A DNA stretch of 64,000 nucleotides, taken from Chromatiales bacterium. GTDB taxonomy: Bacteria > Pseudomonadota > Gammaproteobacteria > UBA6429. Shown here piece by piece: positions 18,211 through 27,583 of this stretch. Position numbers and translations under genes: made by a program. The stretch spans positions 1-64,000 of the forward strand of contig JALTJN010000177.1 in assembly GCA_027076405.1 (NCBI GenBank), read 5' to 3'. Under the pieces are notes generated by a model, which did not search any database, had not been told where the DNA came from, and worked only from the letters and a program-made list of their open reading frames with translations. Position 1 is the stretch's first letter. Every line of letters starts with the position of its first letter.

Positions 18211-20676
18211 TCATTTCATTAAAAATTTTTCTACCATACTGAATTCATGAGCAATGTCTTCAGCCGCTTTGTTTTTATCTACCTCTTTATCTTTACGAAG
18301 CAGCATTTCATACTTTTCACATAATAAAAAAAGATTCTTTGCCCCCATAGTACCACTGCTTCCTTTTAAACTGTGAACATCCCGAATGAGGCTTCCATTG
18401 TCATCGCTGCTATTAACTATTGAATCTTTTAATACTGTACCTCTAGTAAGAAAAGTTTCTACAAGATCAGAATAACTTTCTCCCATCATTGTTTTTAAAT
18501 TGTTAATAATATCCAGATCCATATTTGAGCCATCATTAACATTTGAGTCTGTTGTTTTACCGGTTTCATTAATTATTTTGTCTTCCGGTAACCACTTACT
18601 TAGTTTTTCATATAAAACGTCTGCAGAAAAAGGCTTGGCAATGTAATCATCCATACCTTCTTTTAAATACTCGGCAACATCTTCTGTTAATATATTTGCA
18701 GTCAGCGCGATAACAGGTAAGTGCTCTCCTTCAGCTTCGGTTTGACGAAACTGTCTTGTCGCTTCACACCCTCCCATTACCGGCATATTAATATCCATTA
18801 AAACAATATCGAATAAATTTTTTTGTAATAAATCCAGTGCAATTTTACCATTGTTTGCAATGGTTGAATGACACCCCATATTGGATAACATACCGCTTGC
18901 GACCATTTGATTCACTTCATTGTCTTCAACAATCAAAACATCTGCTTTTAAGTTGTTATGAACAATAGATTCCTCCTGTTCCTCTTCAAGCCCACCAGAC
19001 AACATTTGTAAATAACGATAAAACTTATTAACTTGCAGGGGTTTAGTTAATACTGTGGCATATTCCGAGTAGTTGTCTTTTGCAAGTTCTGTACACACAA
19101 CAGAAATCTCAATATTGTATTTATTATACTGATTAATAATTTTTGCTATAGAAATATCATTATCATAAAAAACACTTTCATCGACCACCAACATATTGAT
19201 ACTTTCTTTTTGCAGTGCAGCAAGTTGTTTTTCAACACACCCTTCCGTGTCACATATGGTGTAATTGACTTTTAGAGATTCAAACACTGTTGCAACAGCG
19301 TGATTCACTTTAGTGTTAAACGTAAAGTAAATCGCATTAAAATCATTGTGATTAACAAGCTTATAGGGCGAAACGGCATCCGGAATTCGTTTCATTTTCA
19401 CATTAAAATAAAACTCACTTCCTTCGCCAAGCGAAGATTTAACATGTATATCTCCCCCCATCATATTACAAAGTTTTTTACATAAAGTTAGTCCTAAGCC
19501 AGTACCACCATAATGACGTGATGTATTAATTTCCGCCTGTTCAAATGATTCAAATATTTTGTCTAACGATTTTTTTGCAATACCAATACCAGTATCTTTA
19601 ACAGAAACCTGAATATCCACATTATCATCATCAAGCTCGTTTAATATTAAAGTCAGGTATATTTCTCCTGACTCTGTAAATTTTTTGGCATTACCTAATA
19701 GATTCATTACGATTTGCCAAAAACGTGTTTGCCCGCCAAGAAGATTTACCGGAATAACAGGATCAATAGCGACAATGAGATCTACGCCCTTTTCCTGTAA
19801 CTCAAGGGAAAATAAAGAGGCTAAATCACTGATAACTTCAACGATATTGAATTGTTCTTCTTCAATAACCAGTTTTCCTGATTCCACTTTTGATAAATCA
19901 AGAATATCATTCAGAATCACTAGCATATTCGAACCGGAATTTTTTGCTGTATCGACATAATGAAGCTGTTTTTTGTTGAGTTTAGTTTCTTTTAATAGCT
20001 CCATCATTCCAAGAACACCGTTCATTGGTGTTCTTATTTCATGACTCATATTTGCGAGAAATTCTGAGCGTGCTTTATTGGATTCTTCAGCCTTAACTTT
20101 TTCTTCTTCAAGTTCTTTTGTTCTTTCTAAAACTTTATCTTCGAGGTTATGTGTATATTGGGTTAACTGTTCCGTCAGCTGAACATTATCTATACTAAAG
20201 ACCGTGATAGAAATAAGTAGCTGCAGAACTTCAAGTGTTACACCGTGTATTTCACCTTTGTCTTTTGCATTAGCAATAAAAAGGCCATGAATACGACGCT
20301 TAGTAGAAACAGAAACAAGCACCTGATTGTAGCCAGAAACAGGTGCGGTAATAACAAACGGGCGAGTGTTATTTAACGCCCAGGAGAATGTGCCTTTTTC
20401 AATATGCTGTTCGACATCCTGTTCAATCAAATCTTTTTCTGACTCGGGGAAACAAAAGGATTGTTCAAAATCAATCAGGTCTTTAATTTTATAAAGCGCA
20501 AAAGAATCAAAATAGTTCAGTATTTTTAGCTTTTCAAATAATATTTCTAATACATCATCAACTGAATGTTCTTTGTGTAAAGATAAAAGGTCATTACTGA
20601 TAGAGACAACAGAAGACATACCATCGTGTAGAAAATTATAAATATCATTAATGTCGCTGGATTTTTCTACAGTCAC
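18211..20676 (-). CDS. Hybrid sensor histidine kinase (GAF-like, HisKA, HATPase, REC, HPt)
   Basis: 821-aa soluble hybrid kinase with no clear membrane segment. In order: a GAF-like input domain (about 35-165), a coiled coil (165-205), and HisKA with [20 protein letters not shown] (phospho-His212). HATPase follows with [20 protein letters not shown] and [10 protein letters not shown] divergent region at 440-560 is placed like a receiver but lacks a clear receiver acidic motif. A true receiver lies at 578-695 (phospho-Asp628 in LMDINMP), and HPt at 720-820 (His768 in [10 protein letters not shown]). The layout resembles BarA-type phosphorelay kinases, but with a cytoplasmic input. It is the last gene of an operon with an HDOD protein, 6 nt apart. 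Confidence 0.93.
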   Translation of the reverse strand: MTVEKSSDINDIYNFLHDGMSSVVSISNDLLSLHKEHSVDDVLEILFEKLKILNYFDSFALYKIKDLIDFEQSFCFPESEKDLIEQDVEQHIEKGTFSWALNNTRPFVITAPVSGYNQVLVSVSTKRRIHGLFIANAKDKGEIHGVTLEVLQLLISITVFSIDNVQLTEQLTQYTHNLEDKVLERTKELEEEKVKAEESNKARSEFLANMSHEIRTPMNGVLGMMELLKETKLNKKQLHYVDTAKNSGSNMLVILNDILDLSKVESGKLVIEEEQFNIVEVISDLASLFSLELQEKGVDLIVAIDPVIPVNLLGGQTRFWQIVMNLLGNAKKFTESGEIYLTLILNELDDDNVDIQVSVKDTGIGIAKKSLDKIFESFEQAEINTSRHYGGTGLGLTLCKKLCNMMGGDIHVKSSLGEGSEFYFNVKMKRIPDAVSPYKLVNHNDFNAIYFTFNTKVNHAVATVFESLKVNYTICDTEGCVEKQLAALQKESINMLVVDESVFYDNDISIAKIINQYNKYNIEISVVCTELAKDNYSEYATVLTKPLQVNKFYRYLQMLSGGLEEEQEESIVHNNLKADVLIVEDNEVNQMVASGMLSNMGCHSTIANNGKIALDLLQKNLFDIVLMDINMPVMGGCEATRQFRQTEAEGEHLPVIALTANILTEDVAEYLKEGMDDYIAKPFSADVLYEKLSKWLPEDKIINETGKTTDSNVNDGSNMDLDIINNLKTMMGESYSDLVETFLTRGTVLKDSIVNSSDDNGSLIRDVHSLKGSSGTMGAKNLFLLCEKYEMLLRKDKEVDKNKAAEDIAHEFSMVEKFLMK

Positions 20677-20682
20677 AAAATA

Positions 20683-21528
20683 TTATCCAAGAATATATTT
20701 AACAGCTTCAGTGTGCTGCACGTCGATTTGTTCAATACTTGAGCTCAATATCTCAACATCAAGATCCAGCGCATCCCATGATTTTTCATTTAATGTTGGC
20801 ACAAACCTTTCACCACTTGAACCAAATTCAAGAGCATGAGTAATAATATCTGCAATATGAATAATTCCAGGAGTAATAACATCAGTCGATGATACCGATG
20901 GCATGTGGTGGTAACATACGCTAGCAACTATGTCATTTGGTAACTTCCATTTTTTTAATAACATCGCTCCCAGTTTAGCGTGATCAAACCCCAAAATATC
21001 TTTTTCTACTTTATGCATTAGTTCATCTGTTTCTGCACATTTATCAATAACTTGTTTTGCATATTTAGGGGCTTCAACAAAAATAATCAGCTTGCCAATA
21101 TCATGTAACAAACCTGCAGTAAAAAATTTTTCAATATTTTGTTCTCGGCGCGAAGCAGCCAGAATACGAGCGGCTGTAGCAACAGCAATACTATGCCGCC
21201 AGAACATGTCCATATCGATCACATCCTGTGGAATATCCTTAAACATAGCAACAATAGAGCAACTTAAAATAATCTCACTCAATTGTTTATGACCAATAAT
21301 GGTAACAGCTTTAGAAATCGTATCTATTTTTGAAGGGAAATTAAATAAAGCGCTGTTTGCAATCATCAACACTTTCGCTGCCAGTGCTGAATCTTCAGAA
21401 ACGATATTCTCAAGATCCTGATTTGAGGTCACAGGATCTTTAATCGCCTCACTAAACTTTAACGCAACAGCAGGAAGAGCAGCAACTTTTAAAACATTAG
21501 TGACTATTCTTTCAGCATCTAATGCCAT
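20683..21528 (-). CDS. HDOD domain signalling protein
   Basis: 281 aa, one HDOD domain (about residues 12-205). ALPAVALKFSEAI, DSALAAKVLMIANSALFNFP and HSIAVATAARILA are typical, as is GLLHDIGKLIIF, where the HD pair is retained. HDOD proteins are regulatory relatives of HD phosphohydrolases, often linked to two-component or c-di-GMP signalling. The enzymatic activity is usually unproven. It lies 1 nt after the upstream 109-aa gene and 6 nt before the hybrid kinase, so the three proteins are probably made together. Confidence 0.92.
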   Translation of the reverse strand: MALDAERIVTNVLKVAALPAVALKFSEAIKDPVTSNQDLENIVSEDSALAAKVLMIANSALFNFPSKIDTISKAVTIIGHKQLSEIILSCSIVAMFKDIPQDVIDMDMFWRHSIAVATAARILAASRREQNIEKFFTAGLLHDIGKLIIFVEAPKYAKQVIDKCAETDELMHKVEKDILGFDHAKLGAMLLKKWKLPNDIVASVCYHHMPSVSSTDVITPGIIHIADIITHALEFGSSGERFVPTLNEKSWDALDLDVEILSSSIEQIDVQHTEAVKYILG

Positions 21529-21529
21529 G

Positions 21530-21859
21530 CTAGTCTCCTAATTGTTCAATAAAAAATTGTACAGATTCCCCGGCTAATTCCTTAATAAAAGGGTGTTCCA
21601 TTTTGTTATGCTTAAACCGGACATGAACCTGCTCTTCAATTGCACGATATACTTCGGGAGAAATTTCCAATCGCTGTTTATCTTCAGGCATATCAGCATC
21701 ACTAATTTCAACACTAATAACGCCCCAGGCATTTAAAGCTTTAAGATGTTTTTCATTTAATTCACAGCCTTCTCCCAATAGGAAACGCCCATTCGGATCA
21801 CAGACATCGGCTGTTAAAGTCATACCGACTTCCAGCTCTTTTACTTTTATTTTTGCCAT
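21530..21859 (-). CDS. Small conserved protein preceding the HDOD gene
   Basis: 109 aa, soluble. The N-terminal half (KVKELEVGMTLTADVCDPNG, LLGEGCELNEKHLKALNAWG) resembles the short beta-rich module that often precedes HD-GYP or HDOD domains. Here it is a separate polypeptide encoded 1 nt upstream of an HDOD gene. The C-terminal half is charged and helical. I know no named function. It may be an adaptor for the HDOD protein or kinase. First gene of the operon, divergent from ssrA with about 160 bp between. Confidence 0.75.
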   Translation of the reverse strand: MAKIKVKELEVGMTLTADVCDPNGRFLLGEGCELNEKHLKALNAWGVISVEISDADMPEDKQRLEISPEVYRAIEEQVHVRFKHNKMEHPFIKELAGESVQFFIEQLGD

Positions 21860-21976
21860 TCTTTGCCCAGTTAAATATTAACAACTATTCTTTAATTATC
21901 GGCAATTTCTGATAATTCTTTAAAATTCATCAGTCTAGCACTTTAAATAGTGTTTTTTGCCCACATAATATTAAAA

Positions 21977-22005
21977 CTGACTTCTATGAAATTATTCGTT
22001 AAAAT
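21977..22005 (+). promoter_or_regulatory. Probable sigma-70 promoter of ssrA
   Basis: CTGACT (-35, 4 of 6 to TTGACA), 17-bp spacer, TAAAAT (-10, 5 of 6 to TATAAT). The predicted start near 22012 is about 12 nt before the mature tmRNA 5' end, as expected for a precursor trimmed by RNase P. Confidence 0.6.
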
Positions 22006-22023
22006 AGAGTCTGAAGTACCAAA

Positions 22024-22385
22024 GGGGGCGACACGGCTTCGACGTGGATTGCGAAACTTGAGGTGCATGCCGAGTGACAGATTAGCTCGTAAAACTAGCT
22101 GTAACACATATAGTTGCAAACGACGACAACTACGCTTTAGCTGCCTAAACACCAGTTTTAAAGCCCTCTGCCTGGTGAGTGCTTATGCTCCCAGATCCCA
22201 GGGGTCACTAACATAAGATCGCGAGAAAGGTACGTCTGGGACCGATCTGCTAAAACTTACCAGACCAGCCGTCTGTGATCCCTGCCTGTCGGGCAGCAGC
22301 CGGTTAAATTTAAAGACAGAATAAGCATGTAGAGCTGATAGCGGAGAATTTGCGGACGCGGGTTCGATTCCCGCCGCCTCCACCA
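22024..22385 (+). ncRNA. ssrA: Transfer-messenger RNA (tmRNA)
   Basis: RNA of the trans-translation system, 362 nt including the encoded ACCA end. The tRNA-like part is visible at both ends. The 5' GGGGGCG pairs with the 3' CGCCTCC as a 7-bp acceptor stem, and GGTTCGATTCCCGCC gives the T arm. The reading frame for the tag starts at GCA 22116 and ends at TAA 22146-22148, encoding ANDDNYALAA. This is the gammaproteobacterial tag with Asp in place of Glu at position 4 compared with E. coli. It has its own promoter and an intrinsic terminator. The partner smpB is upstream on the same strand. Confidence 0.98.
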
Positions 22386-22390
22386 AATCA

Positions 22391-22424
22391 AAGGTTCTGG
22401 TAGAAATACCAGAACCTTTTTATT
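22391..22424 (+). terminator. Intrinsic terminator of ssrA
   Basis: AAGGTTCTGGTA-GAAA-TACCAGAACCTT followed by TTTATTTT: a 12-bp perfect stem with a GAAA loop, 5 nt after the tmRNA 3' end. The opposite strand also has a short T-rich tail, so it may serve the convergent rfbB transcript. Confidence 0.9.
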
Positions 22425-22516
22425 TTGAGACAAGTACTATTTCGTTTGTTAAATTATATGAATAACCATCAACTTATTTCTTTATTCATACGTATTATTA
22501 TTGAAGATAGATAACT

Positions 22517-23638
22517 TTAATTATACTGTTGTTTAATCCAGCTCTGGTATTCGCCCGACATCACTGTTCGCCACCAACTTTCGTTATTCAAATACCAGTC
22601 TACTGTTTTTTTAATACCTGTTTCAAAGCTTTCTTTTGGTTTGTAACCAAGCTCATCATTACTCTTATTTGGATCTATAGCATAGCGACGATCATGTCCC
22701 AAACGATCCTTCACATAGATAATTAAATCTCTGGCAACTTTGCCATTACATACAGGGGCGTTTGGAAATTGATTTTTTAACTCTTCACTTTCGCTGATTC
22801 TTTTATCAACCAAATCACAAACTAAATTAACAATATCAATATTTGCCCATTCATTAATACCACCAATATTATATGGTTCCCCTCTTTTACCATTACGGAT
22901 AATAAGGTCTATACCACTAGCATGGTCATCGACATACAACCAGTCACGTATTTGCTGACCATCACCATAAATTGGAAGAGCTTTACTTTCTAATATATTT
23001 GTTATGACTAATGGAATAAGTTTTTCTGGAAACTGGTAGGGACCATAGTTATTTGAGCAATTTGAGATATTTGTATTTAATCCGTAGGTTTCTTGATAAG
23101 AACGTACAAAAAAGTCTGATGATGCCTTGCTTGCAGCATACGGTGAGTTCGGCGCATATGCGGTATCTTCTCTAAAAGGAGGATCAGTTGGTTTTAACGT
23201 ACCATACACCTCATCTGTTGATACATGCTGAAAAAGATGTTCCATTTGCGGATTTTCGTCAAGCCAATATGTTTTAGCCGCTTTTAACAATTCATGTGTG
23301 CCTTTTACATTTGTTTCTATGAAGGCATCCGGGCCAGTAATTGAACGATCAACATGGGACTCTGCTGCAAAATGAACTATCGTATCAATATTTTCTTCAC
23401 GTAATAATTTTACAGTATTGTCATAATCTAAAATATCAGCATGAACAAAACGAAAATTCTTGTTATTTTCAACTGATTTCATATTTTCAATATTTCCTGC
23501 GTAAGTCAAAGCATCTAATACAACAACTCGATTATTTGGATATTCTTTTAACCAGTAGTGAACAAAATTTGCACCAATAAACCCTGCACCACCGGTAACA
23601 AGGATTTTCTTTGGATTATATTTTTTGTTATTACTCAT
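22517..23638 (-). CDS. rfbB: dTDP-glucose 4,6-dehydratase
   Basis: Second enzyme of dTDP-L-rhamnose synthesis: dTDP-glucose to dTDP-4-keto-6-deoxyglucose, with bound NAD. 373 aa, extended SDR. The NAD-binding motif is VTGGAGFIGANFVHYWL. VHFAAESHVDRS, STDEVYGTL and the catalytic YAASKASSDFFVRSY (Tyr-x-x-x-Lys) are present, as are NNYGPYQFPEKLIPL and GDGQQIRDWLYVDDH. It is the last gene of rfbACDB and converges on ssrA. Also called rmlB. Confidence 0.97.
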   Translation of the reverse strand: MSNNKKYNPKKILVTGGAGFIGANFVHYWLKEYPNNRVVVLDALTYAGNIENMKSVENNKNFRFVHADILDYDNTVKLLREENIDTIVHFAAESHVDRSITGPDAFIETNVKGTHELLKAAKTYWLDENPQMEHLFQHVSTDEVYGTLKPTDPPFREDTAYAPNSPYAASKASSDFFVRSYQETYGLNTNISNCSNNYGPYQFPEKLIPLVITNILESKALPIYGDGQQIRDWLYVDDHASGIDLIIRNGKRGEPYNIGGINEWANIDIVNLVCDLVDKRISESEELKNQFPNAPVCNGKVARDLIIYVKDRLGHDRRYAIDPNKSNDELGYKPKESFETGIKKTVDWYLNNESWWRTVMSGEYQSWIKQQYN

Positions 23639-23691
23639 TTTACATCACTTTTTTATTCTGTATACAGGTACATAGACCGCAATAAATATTT

Positions 23692-24570
23692 TTAATGTAA
23701 GTCAGTCAAGACTTGCTTTAATGATTTCTTCCAATCTGGCATTTCTATATCAAATGTATTTTTAATTTTCGAACAATTTAACATTGAGTTAGCCGGCCTT
23801 TTAGCTGGCGTTGGATATTGTTCTGTCGTTATGGCATTTATTTTTATTTCTTTATTAATTAAACCTTGTTCTTTTGCCTGATAAAATATTTCTTTGGCAA
23901 AATCACTCCAGCTTGTTTTTTCCGTACCACAGTAATGGTATGTACCCCATGCTAGAGTTTTATCTTTTTTAAATTTATTAATTAATAAAATTAGAGTTTC
24001 CGCAATATTATTTGCGGGAGAAGGCCCGCCAAACTGATCAGCAACTATATTTAACTCGTCTCGGTCTTTAGCTAACCGCAGCATAGTTTTTACAAAGTTA
24101 TTCCCTTGCGCTCCAAAAACCCATGCAACACGTAAAATGATATGCTGTGGTAATAATTCTCTTATCACCTCTTCGCCCTGCCATTTACTTTTACCATAAA
24201 TACCTAATGGAGAAACAGCATCATCTTCACTATAAGCATCTATGGTTGTTCCATTAAACACATAATCTGTTGATAGATGTAATAGTGGAATATCTTTTTC
24301 TCTGCAAAGCCTGGCCAGGTTTTCTGCGCCGCTTTGATTTATGGCATAGGCAAGCTCATGCTCTTCTTCTGCTTTATCGACAGCAGTGTAAGCCGCAGCA
24401 TTGATAACAATATCAACATCATGAGATTGAATGTAATCTTTAACATTTTTTAGTTTAGTGATATCCAAATCATTGCGGCCTGTAGCAAGAACATTAAAAC
24501 CACGCTCTTTTGCAACAGTTGTAAGTTCTGTCCCAACTTGACCTTGTGCACCTGTGATTAAAATGTTCAT
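23692..24570 (-). CDS. rfbD: dTDP-4-dehydrorhamnose reductase
   Basis: Last step to dTDP-L-rhamnose, NAD(P)H-dependent. 292 aa, extended SDR. The N-terminal motif is ITGAQGQVGTEL. INAAAYTAVDKAEEE and LSTDYVFNG are present, as is the catalytic YGKSKWQGE (Tyr-x-x-x-Lys), followed by LRVAWVFGAQGNNFVKTMLR. It lies 7 nt downstream of rfbC. Also called rmlD. Confidence 0.96.
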   Translation of the reverse strand: MNILITGAQGQVGTELTTVAKERGFNVLATGRNDLDITKLKNVKDYIQSHDVDIVINAAAYTAVDKAEEEHELAYAINQSGAENLARLCREKDIPLLHLSTDYVFNGTTIDAYSEDDAVSPLGIYGKSKWQGEEVIRELLPQHIILRVAWVFGAQGNNFVKTMLRLAKDRDELNIVADQFGGPSPANNIAETLILLINKFKKDKTLAWGTYHYCGTEKTSWSDFAKEIFYQAKEQGLINKEIKINAITTEQYPTPAKRPANSMLNCSKIKNTFDIEMPDWKKSLKQVLTDLH

Positions 24571-24577
24571 CTTAAAC

Positions 24578-25168
24578 TTATCTATCTGCTTCAGTCATAA
24601 AATCATTATATGCTGGTAACTTCTCAGATGGCTGATCTTTTAATAAGACATTGTTTCTATCTTTATCGGATAACGATATTTTGTCTTTAATCGCATCAAT
24701 AGACCAGTCAATAGCAAGCTCAGGATCATCCCACGCTATACCCAACTCTGACTCCGGATGATAGTAATCAGTACATTTATAAATAAAATCAGCGCTATCA
24801 GACAGCACCACAAAACCATGCGCAAAACCGGCAGGCACATATAACATGCGCATATTTTTTTCGTTTAACTCTAGCCCATACCATTGTCCAAAACTTGGGG
24901 AACCCAGCCTGATATCTACCGCGACATCAAACACGCTACCTGTTGCAACCCGCACTAATTTACCCTGAGTTTGCGTCATTTGATAGTGCAAACCACGTAA
25001 AACACCTTGAGAGGATCGGGAGTGGTTATCTTGTACAAAATGAGCATTGATACCAGCGTCATTTAAAACATCTTCACGATATGTTTCAAGAAAAAAACCA
25101 CGCTTATCACCAAATAAGTCAGGCTCAATAACAACAACACCGGGTAAATTTGTTTTAATTACTTTCAT
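24578..25168 (-). CDS. rfbC: dTDP-4-dehydrorhamnose 3,5-epimerase
   Basis: Cupin-fold epimerase acting on dTDP-4-keto-6-deoxyglucose. 196 aa. The motifs are RGFFLETYRED, FVQDNHSRSSQGVLRGLHYQ (with the catalytic His), GSVFDVAVDIRLGSPSFGQW and VPAGFAHGFVVLSD. It lies between rfbA and rfbD, with 7-nt gaps on both sides. Also called rmlC. Confidence 0.97.
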   Translation of the reverse strand: MKVIKTNLPGVVVIEPDLFGDKRGFFLETYREDVLNDAGINAHFVQDNHSRSSQGVLRGLHYQMTQTQGKLVRVATGSVFDVAVDIRLGSPSFGQWYGLELNEKNMRMLYVPAGFAHGFVVLSDSADFIYKCTDYYHPESELGIAWDDPELAIDWSIDAIKDKISLSDKDRNNVLLKDQPSEKLPAYNDFMTEADR

Positions 25169-25175
25169 CGTAGTT

Positions 25176-26066
25176 TCAATTAATACGATCTTGTTTGAGT
25201 AAAGACATTAAATACTGACCATAACCACTTTTCAATAAATGACTCGCCAGCTTTTCAACCTGTTGTGCATCTATAAACCCTTTACTAAAGGCAATTTCTT
25301 CCGGACAGGCAATTTTCAACCCCTGACGTTCTTCCATAGTTTGAATAAAATTTGATGCCTGCAATAATGATGCATGAGTACCTGTGTCTAACCAGGCATA
25401 ACCTCTACCCATAATTTCTACATTAAGCTCATCACGTTCCAGATATACTTTATTAACATCTGTTATTTCAAGTTCTCCACGATGTGATGGTTTGATATTT
25501 TTTGCAATTTCTACAACATCATTATCGTAAAAGTATAATCCTGTTACAGCATAATTACTTTTAGGGTTTTCAGGTTTTTCTTCAAGATCAATGGCCTGAC
25601 CATTACTATCAAAATCTACCACACCATAGCGTTCCGGATCTTTTACATAATAACCAAATACCGATGCACCATTTTCTTTTTGCATCGCATTTTCTAATAA
25701 TTTATCCATGCCGTGGCCATAAAAAATATTATCCCCTAAAACAAGGCTAACATGATCGTTACCAATAAATTGTTCTCCGATAATAAATGCCTGGGCAAGC
25801 CCATCAGGGTTAGGCTGGACCTGATAAGTGATATTTAACCCCCATTGAGATCCTGCCCCCAGCAAATTTATAAATGACTGTTGATCATGTGGTGTGGTAA
25901 TGATTAGAATATCCTGAATACCCGCTAGCATTAATACTGATAATGGATAATAAATCATCGGTTTATCATAAACAGGAATTAACTGTTTACTCAAAGAGTG
26001 CGTTAAGGGGTGTAAACGTGTACCGGAGCCCCCTGCTAAAATGATGCCTTTTGTTTTTTTTGTCAT
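25176..26066 (-). CDS. rfbA: Glucose-1-phosphate thymidylyltransferase
   Basis: First step of dTDP-L-rhamnose synthesis: glucose-1-phosphate and dTTP to dTDP-glucose. 296 aa. The N-terminal nucleotide loop is [48 protein letters not shown] and [14 protein letters not shown] are present. First gene of the rfbACDB operon, reading left. The rhamnose probably goes into O-antigen or another surface glycan. No glycosyltransferases are in the window. Also called rmlA. Confidence 0.98.
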   Translation of the reverse strand: MTKKTKGIILAGGSGTRLHPLTHSLSKQLIPVYDKPMIYYPLSVLMLAGIQDILIITTPHDQQSFINLLGAGSQWGLNITYQVQPNPDGLAQAFIIGEQFIGNDHVSLVLGDNIFYGHGMDKLLENAMQKENGASVFGYYVKDPERYGVVDFDSNGQAIDLEEKPENPKSNYAVTGLYFYDNDVVEIAKNIKPSHRGELEITDVNKVYLERDELNVEIMGRGYAWLDTGTHASLLQASNFIQTMEERQGLKIACPEEIAFSKGFIDAQQVEKLASHLLKSGYGQYLMSLLKQDRIN

Positions 26067-26375
26067 ATTAAAATATCTGATTTTGTCAGTGTTCTTAGAT
26101 TATGGCGTTTCAAAAAATTTAAATTTCTTTGAGAACGCAAAAATATAATTCCTAAATAATAATTCGCTATTTGATAAACAACCCAGTATTTATTATATTT
26201 TACACAGAATAAAACCGTAAGTCTTCGCCTAACAGCGAATGACTCAATTTTCACAGTAAAATGGGTAAGATAAAGTAACAAGAAGGTATATTTAGTTTTT
26301 AGATAGTAAAAGTATACTTATTACCTGAGTAATAAGTATATATTTATAATTGTAAAAATGTTGTACGAAAAAGTG
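26067..26375. other. AT-rich gap upstream of rfbA
   Basis: 309 bp between the SPOR protein gene and rfbA, all read leftward. It holds a 13-bp inverted repeat at 26312-26341 and should hold the rfbA promoter. I see only weak AT-rich -10-like words (for example TATATT) and no ops/JUMPstart element. The reading frame at 26063-26281 looks like chance translation of AT-rich sequence. Confidence 0.5.
26312..26341 (-). terminator. Hairpin after the SPOR protein gene, possible weak terminator
   Basis: GTATACTTATTAC and GTAATAAGTATAT pair at 12 of 13 positions around a CTGA loop. On the minus strand the hairpin is followed by CTTTTACT, a poor U-tract. It lies 35-64 bp past the end of the SPOR gene. 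It could alternatively be an operator for rfbA. Confidence 0.4.
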
Positions 26376-26999
26376 CTATTTACTAATATTTTGCAGTGAT
26401 TTTATTTTACGTACCCAGGGTGTTTTTTTACGTAATTTTGCAGGAAGTTCTTTCATTGCTTCTTTTGCCGCAGCTACTGTTTTGTATGTTCCATATATTA
26501 GCGCATAGCGATCAATTCCATCTCGAACATAGTGATAGTAACCACCTTTTCCATTTATATTGTTGTCTTTATATGACTTTATAATTGATTTTTCATTTCT
26601 GCTGCTAGCAAGTTGTATCGTGTATTTTTTTGGTTCTTGTTTAGATAACCATTTTTCCGGAGTTATATTAAAACTTAATGAAACCCCGTTTGCCGGAGCA
26701 ATCCCGCTTTGATTTAAATCTAAATATGCCTGTACAAATCCTGATTGTGCTGCGCTTTTTAACCATTGATTTGCTTTTTCCGGGTTTTTTTGTACTCCTC
26801 TCCCTTCTGAATAATACTGAGCCAAATTATACTGAGCGATGGGGTTACCTTCTTTAGCAAGTAGAGTCCATATTTTAACTGCGGTCGTTATATCTTCATT
26901 CTCACTCGCAGTTATCGCATCTCTTACAGTAACAGCCATGTTCTGAGTCGAAAATGAAATTAAAACGAATAGAGTAAGAAACTTAAAATATATATTCAT
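26376..26999 (-). CDS. Exported Sel1-repeat / SPOR-domain protein
   Basis: 207 aa from ATG 26999 (MNIYFKFLTLFVLISFSTQN), with an AGGA site 8 nt upstream. A signal peptide covers about the first 22 residues. One or two Sel1-like repeats follow (VKIWTLLAKEGNPIAQYNLA, YYSEGRGVQKNPEKANQWLK, about 40-100). A C-terminal SPOR-like domain (about 128-200) has KKYTIQLASSRNEKSIIKSY and DRYALIYGTYKTVAAAKEAM. SPOR domains bind denuded peptidoglycan, often at division sites. It is 13 nt downstream of the DUF1249 gene. The longer frame to 27131 overlaps that gene and is not used. Confidence 0.85.
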   Translation of the reverse strand: MNIYFKFLTLFVLISFSTQNMAVTVRDAITASENEDITTAVKIWTLLAKEGNPIAQYNLAQYYSEGRGVQKNPEKANQWLKSAAQSGFVQAYLDLNQSGIAPANGVSLSFNITPEKWLSKQEPKKYTIQLASSRNEKSIIKSYKDNNINGKGGYYHYVRDGIDRYALIYGTYKTVAAAKEAMKELPAKLRKKTPWVRKIKSLQNISK

Positions 27000-27012
27000 T
27001 GTAATTATCCTT

Positions 27013-27435
27013 TTACACGGTTTCCACTGAGTGTTTTCGGACACAGCCCGATAGAAGCTCATAAAGCAGCATATTTGCCTGACGCTTATGATCCTGATCG
27101 GTTTCTTTTTCTGTAGAAAAATACGGTGCAACTAAACGCGTAATATTTTGGTAGCTCACCACATCAGCAACCTCAGCATCATGGTAAAGGCGAATAGTCA
27201 TTCCAACAGGAGGAACCTGTGGACATTCAGTAAAACTAAGATTCAGAGAGATTAATGTAGTATAACGACTGACTTCAAGAGATTTTATTTTTACCGCTTT
27301 AAGATTATCCCGGTAAGTGATCGCTTCTGTTGATAACTCAATAATCTCAGGAAAAAGCTCTCTAAGATAACTGTAATTTCGTTCAAAAAACCACATAGGT
27401 TCTTTTTTTCTTGTTTGCTCTAATGTGTGGCTCAC
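27013..27435 (-). CDS. DUF1249 family protein (YqiB-like)
   Basis: 140 aa, cytoplasmic, with no membrane segment. It matches the YqiB/DUF1249 pattern: an N-terminal aromatic stretch (MWFFERNYSYLRELFPEI), SLEVSRYTTLISLNLS, then VPPVGMTIRLYHDAEVADVV and a C-terminal helix. The function is unknown. E. coli yqiB lies between nudF and cpdA, a setting not seen here. It precedes the SPOR protein by 13 nt and has a sigma-28-like promoter upstream, so the pair may be expressed with motility genes (inference). Confidence 0.85.
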   Translation of the reverse strand: MSHTLEQTRKKEPMWFFERNYSYLRELFPEIIELSTEAITYRDNLKAVKIKSLEVSRYTTLISLNLSFTECPQVPPVGMTIRLYHDAEVADVVSYQNITRLVAPYFSTEKETDQDHKRQANMLLYELLSGCVRKHSVETV

Positions 27436-27472
27436 AGCCGGACATCCTTTAAAATCTCTATCGACACATTAT

Positions 27473-27499
27473 ATATCGGAATAAATCGAACAGTCTTTA
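27473..27499 (-). promoter_or_regulatory. Candidate sigma-28 (FliA) promoter of the DUF1249-SPOR pair
   Basis: TAAAGACT-N11-TCCGATAT on the minus strand. The -35 matches TAAAGTTT 6 of 8 and the -10 matches GCCGATAA 6 of 8 at the exact 11-bp spacing. A TATAAT word overlaps just downstream, so a sigma-70 promoter is an alternative. Confidence 0.45.
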
Positions 27500-27518
27500 G
27501 TATAAAGATTAACACTGT

Positions 27519-27552
27519 AAAAACAACAAAACCTGATATTATCAGGCTTTGT
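27519..27552 (-). terminator. Intrinsic terminator of the vWA gene
   Basis: The minus strand reads ACAAAGCCTGATAATATCAG, then GTTTTGTTGTTTTT. The stem CCTGATA/TATCAGG extends across one mismatch to ACAAA/TTTGT and is followed by a T-rich tail. It lies about 32 nt after the stop of the vWA lipoprotein gene. Confidence 0.75.
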
Positions 27553-27583
27553 TAGTCATATACTGCAAAAATGTTAACAACTG

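Noticed and set aside
22183..22386. 67-aa frame antisense to the tmRNA (MVEAAGIEPASANSPLSA)
   Set aside because: It is the reverse strand of the tmRNA 3' part. Frames of this kind are a common false annotation over ssrA.
22457..22490. TATGAATAA/TTATTCATA inverted repeat between ssrA and rfbB
   Set aside because: The stem is 9 bp of almost pure A/T with a 16-nt loop in AT-rich DNA and could easily occur by chance.
22024..22516. tmRNA 3' end as an integration site for a genomic island
   Set aside because: No integrase and no direct repeat of the tmRNA end are visible, and the flanking rfb genes look chromosomal.
26063..26281. 72-aa frame upstream of rfbA
   Set aside because: It overlaps the rfbA start, has no family resemblance and lies in AT-rich promoter DNA.
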